Origin: Eutrophocola sp965661105
Lineage (GTDB): Bacteria; Pseudomonadota; Gammaproteobacteria; Pseudomonadales; Pseudohongiellaceae
Direction: 5' to 3'
Assembly (NCBI GenBank): GCA_965661105.1
Contig: CBFICR010000109.1
Location: 1-7,158, forward strand
Length of the DNA: 7,158 bases
The notes below the pieces were generated by a model. That model saw only the letters and a program-made list of their open reading frames with translations, was not told the origin of the DNA and searched no databases. Positions 1 through 4,439 of this stretch are shown here, one piece after another. Numbering within the stretch: the first letter of the stretch is position 1; every line of letters begins with the position of its first letter. The position numbers and the translations under genes were made by a program.

Positions 1-1382
1 ATAGCCAATTCAGGAACTACGGGATGCCCGGCACCCGCTGCGCCGCTCGGTATAAAGCCAGGATTGGCAAACGCAGCCGGATTTGCCTGGACCGCGGCAA
101 CAACGGCTGGATCTGTGTAATCCAATGACGGGTCTATCGGGCTGTCGACTGCCGCGTTGAACGGTACATTGGCCTCCCAGCCAAAACTGGCGGTTGAACC
201 GTAGTTCAGACGCGTCGCGGAGTTGCTCCGGGCGAAGGTCGCGTTAGCGAACACCGAAATTTCTTCCGTGATATCGAAATTGCTCCGGGTAAAGAAGGAC
301 CAGCGATTCTGTGGCGCACTGACAATGGCGTCCTGCGTATTCCACTTGAGGACTTGCGCGACATCGTTCGGGTCCAGCGTCGTGCCATCCAGAACATTTT
401 GGGCGGCATATTCCACACCATCGATTATGCCATTGGATAAACTGAGATTGTCGCCAACCACAGGAAATAATGTGCCATCTGGATTGAACCGGTAGCGAGC
501 GACAAAGCCCGCCCCCACGTTGCGGAAGCCGGTACCGGCAGGCCGGTCAGAAAAGAGGGCATCCATGGTGGCATCGTTAGCCCGGTTGAAACCTACGGTC
601 ATACCGTTGTAGCCCTGCTGGAAAAGTTCGCCCCCGACAGTGGGATCGTTCCAGGCATCTGTATAGAAGCTACGATCGACTTCAAGCGCTTCCTTGCGAT
701 CGTAATATTCGAAACCAACCGTGATATTGCCGCGGCCGTCGAAGACATCGGTGCCCATTATGCCTGAAACACGGGCCTCTTCACCGCCACCAGCCTCGGT
801 GGTGCCGTACTGCGTGTCGAGTTCCAGACCCTCGAAATCCTTACGCAGAATGAAGTTGGTCACACCACTAACCGCATCGGCACCGTATACCGCTGATGCG
901 CCACCGGTAATGGTTTCAACACGCTCGATCAATGCTGACGGGATGGCATTGATGTCAGTCACCATCAGTGCGTTGGTTGGCACCATACGTTTGCCATCAA
1001 TCAGTACCAGGTTTCTGTTGGGGCCGAAACCACGCATTGATACAGAGGCAATACCGAGTGTATTAACCGGTGTGGCATTGATTTCTTGTCCCGTGGTTAC
1101 GGGCGAGTTGGCCGGATTGTAATCCGGTAGCTGGTTTAAATATGACTCGATGTTAAGACCGCTCTGCTCTTCGAACTGGGCAGAGTCGATGGTCCGGATC
1201 GGACTGTTGGATTCGAAGTCGCGGCGCACAATGCGGGAACCGGTGACGACCACTTCTTCAAGGACAGGCTCGTCCTGAGCCAGGGCTGCATTTCCGAAAC
1301 CAGCAGCCATCCCAACGGCCGCTGCTATCGAAATAGCGAGCTTGGATCTATTGATGTGATTATATGATTTTGTGTATCCCAT
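1..1382 (-). CDS. TonB-dependent outer-membrane receptor, N-terminal 460 residues (cut by window edge)
   Basis: An outer-membrane gated channel that imports a ligand using energy from TonB-ExbB-ExbD; the substrate cannot be named. The gene starts at ATG 1382-1380, with AAAGGAG ten bases upstream, and stays open to the left edge, so the C-terminal half is missing (family members are usually 800-1000 residues). Residues 1-35 form a Sec signal peptide: basic start, alanine-rich core, AxA cleavage motif in NAALAQDE. Right after it comes a TonB-box-like stretch, EEVVVTGSRI (42-51). The plug domain covers about 55-185, with SMRGFGPNRNLVLIDGKR (115-132) and IERVETITGGASAVYGADAV (152-171), both hallmark plug motifs. 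From about 185 on, alternating aromatic and polar residues fit the start of the beta-barrel. There is no N-terminal signalling (STN) domain and no carboxypeptidase-like domain, so sigma/anti-sigma signalling is not expected. The family call is firm; the ligand is unknown. Confidence 0.95.
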   Translation of the reverse strand, partial: MGYTKSYNHINRSKLAISIAAAVGMAAGFGNAALAQDEPVLEEVVVTGSRIVRRDFESNSPIRTIDSAQFEEQSGLNIESYLNQLPDYNPANSPVTTGQEINATPVNTLGIASVSMRGFGPNRNLVLIDGKRMVPTNALMVTDINAIPSALIERVETITGGASAVYGADAVSGVTNFILRKDFEGLELDTQYGTTEAGGGEEARVSGIMGTDVFDGRGNITVGFEYYDRKEALEVDRSFYTDAWNDPTVGGELFQQGYNGMTVGFNRANDATMDALFSDRPAGTGFRNVGAGFVARYRFNPDGTLFPVVGDNLSLSNGIIDGVEYAAQNVLDGTTLDPNDVAQVLKWNTQDAIVSAPQNRWSFFTRSNFDITEEISVFANATFARSNSATRLNYGSTASFGWEANVPFNAAVDSPIDPSLDYTDPAVVAAVQANPAAFANPGFIPSGAAGAGHPVVPELA

Positions 1383-1392
1383 TTGATTGAAT

Positions 1393-1399
1393 CTCCTTT
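1393..1399 (-). promoter_or_regulatory. Ribosome binding site of the TonB receptor gene
   Basis: The minus strand reads AAAGGAG, ending ten bases before ATG 1382. It supports this start over downstream methionines such as residue 25, which would remove the signal peptide. Confidence 0.7.
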
Positions 1400-1497
1400 T
1401 TTATATTTATAAGTTTTATTTTAAAAGGTTATTATTTAGACAAGGGTAATGCTCTGGATTTTTTCTCTTCCTCCTTCTTTTTGTGGATATTAATATA

Positions 1498-1524
1498 AAT
1501 TTAGTCTTTTATTGCAACTGTCAA
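1498..1524 (-). promoter_or_regulatory. Candidate sigma-70 promoter of the TonB receptor gene
   Basis: On the minus strand a perfect -35 hexamer TTGACA (1524-1519) is followed after 15 bases by TAAATT (1503-1498), four of six matches to the -10 consensus. A second -10-like hexamer, TATATT (1497-1492), lies 21 bases away, so spacing is not ideal for either. The surrounding DNA is very AT-rich. Transcription from here would give a leader of roughly 110 bases before ATG 1382. Seen in sequence; promoter function is inferred. Confidence 0.4.
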
Positions 1525-1569
1525 GAGGATAATCGCATCTTCAAGTAACAAGAGCAAATGATGATCTTG

Positions 1570-1608
1570 GGGGACAGTGACTTTTATAAATGAAAAGTCA
1601 CTGTCCCC
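1570..1608. repeat. 39-base hairpin repeat, copy 1 (REP/MITE-like)
   Basis: Two perfectly complementary 16-base arms, GGGGACAGTGACTTTT (1570-1585) and its reverse complement (1593-1608), flank a seven-base loop ATAAATG. A second copy at 4391-4429 differs by a single loop base and has the same orientation. This copy lies between the TonB receptor leader and the nhaB terminator, 14 bases from the latter. There is no T run directly after the stem on either strand, so it is not a classic terminator. It resembles dispersed palindromes mobilised by Y1 (REP-associated) transposases; that link is inferred, as no such gene is in the window. Confidence 0.8.
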
Positions 1609-1622
1609 AAATTTTGACCCAT

Positions 1623-1653
1623 AAAAAAACCGGCGCATGCGCCGGTTTTTTTT
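1623..1653 (-). terminator. Symmetrical Rho-independent terminator after nhaB
   Basis: A perfect 30-base palindrome (1623-1652) centred at 1637/1638: seven A, CCGGCGCA, its complement TGCGCCGG, then seven T plus one more T at 1653. On the minus strand the GC-rich stem is followed by seven U, 16 bases beyond the nhaB stop codon. By symmetry it can also stop transcription arriving from the other side. Confidence 0.88.
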
Positions 1654-1669
1654 CTACTCAGGGTTTTCT

Positions 1670-3178
1670 TCAGTGCGCAATATACAGATCGATAGTCAAT
1701 GCTGCGACCGACGTACAGACAATGAAGTACGGCAGGGCCATCCAGACCATGCGGCCATATCCCAGACGAATGCGCGGTGCTATTGCCGACATCAGCAGGA
1801 ACAGGAAGGCAGCCTGGCCATTCGGGGTGGACATACTCGGAATACCGGTACCCATCACGACCGCCACAGACTGTGCTTCAAAGGCCTCTTTCGCCATTTC
1901 ACCTGCATCGTACAGCTCCTTGATCAGGTCCATGTAAATCGTCGCAACAAACACGTTGTCACTGATTGCTGACAGGAAGCCGCTGGACAGAAAGACCATG
2001 AATACCTGCTGAGGTCCTTCCAGGGTCAGCACCCACTCCATCACCGGGGTAAACATGTGCTGGGTATTGATCATCGCCACCACCACGTAAAACACAATCA
2101 ACAGTGAGGCAAACGGCAGGCCTGGTGTAAAGGCTTCGGCCAGCTTGTGCTCGTCGGTGACACCCGTCAGGGCTGAGGTCAGCACAATGACCCCCAGGCC
2201 AATCAGGCCGATTTCAGCCAGGTGCAGGGCTAGCGCCGCTACCATCAGGACAGCAACAATACCCTGGATGACCATGACGACCTTGTCTTGATGAGTCAGT
2301 TTGTCTTTGAGCTTCTTGTCTTCATCGGTCAGGATCTGGCGTACAGCAGGCGGCATTACCGCGCCATAACTGAACCAGCCCATTTTTTCGATCACGACAC
2401 AGGTCAATATACCGGCAAACAGCGTCGGGATAGTGGTTGGTGACACCTGCATGATGAATTCCATGAAAGTCCAGCCGGCGGCGTTGCCAATCACGATGTT
2501 TTCGGGTTCGCCCACGATGGTACAGACCCCACCGATAGCAGTACCTACCGCACCATGCATCAGCAAGCCACGCAGGAAAGCACGAAACTTGTCCAGGTCG
2601 TCACGATGCAACTCGTCAATATGCCCGTCATCCGGATCAGGGTCATCATGGTAACCAACACGGGAAACCACCTTTTCATAGACATCGTAGAAACCGGTTG
2701 CAATAGCCACCAGGACCGCCAGGATGGTCAGTGCATCCAGAAAGGCAGAGAGAACGGCGACAAAGATAATCGCCACCAGGTTCATCACCACCGGGGACTT
2801 GATTCCCAGTAATACGTGGTTGATCAGGGCAAACAGCATATCGCGCAGGAAATGCACGCCCGCAACCATGAAAATCACCAGCAGGATGACCGGCAGACCG
2901 AGTTCAACTTCTTCATACAGGTGATGGGTATCGGTCAACTGCAGGATCAGGATCTGCAACGCCAGCAAGCCACCGGTTTGCAGCGGGAAGCATTTCAGGG
3001 CCATGGCCAGCGTGCCAATGAATTCGGCCAACATCAGCCATGAGGTGAGAAGAGGCCCTAACGTGAAGTAAGCGATGAAATTCAGGACAAGGCAGATCAG
3101 GACTGCCTTTTTGTACCATGTTGGGGTATGCCCCAGAAACATTCGCATTGTAAGTGATTGCTGACCGGGGACTACCAT
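1670..3178 (-). CDS. nhaB: Na+/H+ antiporter NhaB
   Basis: An inner-membrane antiporter that exports Na+ in exchange for H+, supporting sodium and pH homeostasis. The 502-residue product is near the usual NhaB length (E. coli 513) and resembles it along its whole length: FLGHTPTWYKKA at the start, LAMALKCFPLQTGGLLAL, then LSAFLDALTILAV with the membrane aspartate (Asp148) that aligns with the transport-critical aspartate of the family. Further matches are VGEPENIVIGNAAGW, LALHLAEIGLIGLGVIVL, SAISDNVFVATIY and STPNGQAAFLFLL near the C terminus. About ten or more hydrophobic segments alternate with loops, one very acidic (HDDPDPDDGHIDE). I chose ATG 3178-3176 because GGAG lies six bases upstream. 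A TTG at 3190 would add four residues but overlaps that ribosome site. It ends with TGA at 1672-1670, followed by a strong terminator. The upstream gap of 271 bases suggests its own promoter. Confidence 0.96.
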   Translation of the reverse strand: MVVPGQQSLTMRMFLGHTPTWYKKAVLICLVLNFIAYFTLGPLLTSWLMLAEFIGTLAMALKCFPLQTGGLLALQILILQLTDTHHLYEEVELGLPVILLVIFMVAGVHFLRDMLFALINHVLLGIKSPVVMNLVAIIFVAVLSAFLDALTILAVLVAIATGFYDVYEKVVSRVGYHDDPDPDDGHIDELHRDDLDKFRAFLRGLLMHGAVGTAIGGVCTIVGEPENIVIGNAAGWTFMEFIMQVSPTTIPTLFAGILTCVVIEKMGWFSYGAVMPPAVRQILTDEDKKLKDKLTHQDKVVMVIQGIVAVLMVAALALHLAEIGLIGLGVIVLTSALTGVTDEHKLAEAFTPGLPFASLLIVFYVVVAMINTQHMFTPVMEWVLTLEGPQQVFMVFLSSGFLSAISDNVFVATIYMDLIKELYDAGEMAKEAFEAQSVAVVMGTGIPSMSTPNGQAAFLFLLMSAIAPRIRLGYGRMVWMALPYFIVCTSVAALTIDLYIAH

Positions 3179-3184
3179 AAAAAT

Positions 3185-3188
3185 CTCC
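3185..3188 (-). promoter_or_regulatory. Ribosome binding site that sets the nhaB start
   Basis: The minus strand reads TTGGAG then ATTTTT then ATG. GGAG sits six bases before ATG 3178, an ideal spacing. The in-frame TTG at 3190-3188 shares its last base with this site, so it is unlikely to be the true start. Confidence 0.7.
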
Positions 3189-3196
3189 AAAAGCTG

Positions 3197-3209
3197 GTCA
3201 TAAAATGAC
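3197..3209. repeat. Small inverted repeat upstream of nhaB
   Basis: GTCAT, AAA, ATGAC: two five-base arms around a three-base loop, 18 bases upstream of the nhaB ATG. It could be a binding half-site pair or a weak leader hairpin near the ribosome site. A repeat this short can arise by chance. Confidence 0.3.
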
Positions 3210-3283
3210 TACTCAAAAGTTGTGTTGGGTTGGAAATGCTTAAAAAATACACAAGGGGTTTGTACGGGAACCGGAAGGATAAT

Positions 3284-3305
3284 AGTCCAGGCCCCGGGAG
3301 TCCAG
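3284..3305. repeat. Direct heptamer repeat AGTCCAG in the nhaB upstream region
   Basis: AGTCCAG occurs at 3284-3290 and 3299-3305, separated by GCCCCGGG, giving a 15-base period. It lies about 110-130 bases upstream of the nhaB start. It could be a tandem binding site, but only two copies are present. The rest of 3179-3449 shows no convincing promoter; TATTAT (minus strand, just beyond this repeat) is the best -10-like word, without a good -35. Confidence 0.3.
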
Positions 3306-3449
3306 TAAATCAGGTCAATAGTTCATGAAATTTATAGCCAGAATCATGATTAAAAAGGCTATCCACGAGACCCTGGGGCCCGATTTAAATACCTTGATAT
3401 AACCGGCTGCCAGCAATCCTATAGTGCTGACAGCGCTTTTCAGCCCTGC

Positions 3450-4307
3450 TTACACATGCATCATGATGACAGGAAAATCCGAGCCGCTCAGCAAGTGCTG
3501 GGTGACTCCCCCGAACAGGCGCTGGCTGGTCAGGCTCCTGCGGGTATAGGCTCCGCAAACCAGCATGCCGGCCTTCTCTGCCCTGGCGGTCTTGACCAGG
3601 GCATCGGCGGTATTGGTCGCCGTCACCTGCTTGCGCCGGGCTTTCACGCCGTGGGCTTTCAGGTACTGGGTCATGTCACTGGCGGAAGCCCCGAACTGAT
3701 GGTTCCTGCCCTCGGTGATCAAAACCACATCCTTGGCGGCTTTCAGCAAAGGCAACAGGCTGTGCACCAGCAGGCTCTCGGTCTGGCCATTGTTCCAGGC
3801 AATGGCTATCCGCTCGAAATCGATCCTGACCCGCTTCTGGGGCAGGATCAGCACCGGTGACGAAGTGTTCATCAGGGCGCTCATCATAATGATACTGGCT
3901 TTCTTGCCCCCCCCCTTCTTGGGCCGCGACACCACCATCAGGTCGCTGACCGGGCCGATGAAGGGGAAGAGTTTATCTGCGGAGCCCAGCTTTTCCCTGA
4001 ACACGGCTTTCGGTGCTGCCGGGGTGCCAAGTTTGCCCGCCAGCTCCATTGAATAACCCTGCGCCATCTCTGAGAACAGTTCATTGGCGGAGATGGCGGC
4101 CTTGGAAATCTGGGCCTCACTTTCCGCCGGCCAGGCGCCGGCAGTATCGACCAGTGAGTGCAGATCAAGTTCCTTACTCTCACGACGGTTGGGGCGAATG
4201 TGATAACCGATCACATCGGAACCCAGCGTGGCTCCCAGGGCAAAGGCCACATCCAGGGCTACGGCACATTCAGGACGGTTGGCAACTGGGACTGCAATCG
4301 TACGCAT
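3450..4307 (-). CDS. Universal stress protein, two tandem Usp domains
   Basis: A cytoplasmic stress protein of 285 residues built from two Usp folds, typical of the double-domain UspA-like class (about 270-290 residues). Domain 1 covers about 1-157: it starts with the strand MRTIAVPVANRPE and ends with a PVLILPQK strand. Domain 2 covers about 163-285: FERIAIAWNNGQTES, then AEKAGMLVCGAYTRR, then LFGGVTQHLL and the final strand FPVIMMHV. In domain 2 the nucleotide-binding loop pattern G-x2-G-x9-G-[ST] is mostly kept (Gly252, Gly266-Gly267, Thr269), but the second glycine is Thr255. Start ATG 4307-4305 has AAGGAG six bases upstream; the stop is TAA. A run of nine G encodes Gly132-134 within a lysine-rich KKGGGKK turn. 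The gene lies 132 bases after the G8 gene and 271 bases before nhaB. Its precise role is unknown; Usp proteins usually bind ATP or AMP and help under stress. Confidence 0.92.
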   Translation of the reverse strand: MRTIAVPVANRPECAVALDVAFALGATLGSDVIGYHIRPNRRESKELDLHSLVDTAGAWPAESEAQISKAAISANELFSEMAQGYSMELAGKLGTPAAPKAVFREKLGSADKLFPFIGPVSDLMVVSRPKKGGGKKASIIMMSALMNTSSPVLILPQKRVRIDFERIAIAWNNGQTESLLVHSLLPLLKAAKDVVLITEGRNHQFGASASDMTQYLKAHGVKARRKQVTATNTADALVKTARAEKAGMLVCGAYTRRSLTSQRLFGGVTQHLLSGSDFPVIMMHV

Positions 4308-4360
4308 ACAAAGCTCCTTGGTTCACTTACTCAATTCAAAACAGGCGACATCCTACCTGC

Positions 4361-4372
4361 TCACCCGGGTGA
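4361..4372. promoter_or_regulatory. 12-base perfect palindrome upstream of the stress-protein gene
   Basis: TCACCCGGGTGA is a perfect palindrome centred 59 bases upstream of ATG 4307. On the minus strand it lies between a poor -35-like TTCCAT and a -10-like TAGGAT spaced 17 bases apart, where a repressor or activator could act. The palindrome is seen directly; operator function is inferred and the promoter match is weak. Confidence 0.35.
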
Positions 4373-4390
4373 ATGGAATCCTTGATTTTA

Positions 4391-4429
4391 GGGGACAGTG
4401 ACTTTTATAAAGGAAAAGTCACTGTCCCC
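4391..4429. repeat. 39-base hairpin repeat, copy 2 (REP/MITE-like)
   Basis: Same 16-base perfect arms as copy 1 (4391-4406 and 4414-4429) with loop ATAAAGG; only the sixth loop base differs from the copy at 1570-1608, giving 38 of 39 identical. It starts ten bases after the stop codon of the G8 gene. On that strand the stem is followed by TAAAATCAAGG, too weak a U run for a classic terminator, though the stem could protect the 3' end of the mRNA. Confidence 0.8.
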
Positions 4430-4439
4430 ACATTCCGGC

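Noticed and set aside
721..1122. 133-codon plus-strand open frame
   Set aside because: It lies opposite the plug domain of the TonB receptor, whose motifs are unmistakable; the plus-strand product has no recognisable features.
1590..1937. 115-codon plus-strand open frame running from the hairpin repeat into nhaB
   Set aside because: It starts inside the hairpin loop, crosses the terminator and is antisense to the conserved nhaB C terminus; there is no ribosome site and no known family.
3324..3401. Plus-strand 25-codon frame starting MKFIARIMIKK
   Set aside because: Very short, with no good ribosome site or terminator; its lysine/isoleucine-rich start reflects AT-rich DNA. Nothing separates it from chance.
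4391..4429. Hairpin as the terminator of the G8 gene
   Set aside because: The stem is strong, but no proper U run follows on the minus strand, and an almost identical copy elsewhere shows it is a repeat rather than a gene-specific terminator.
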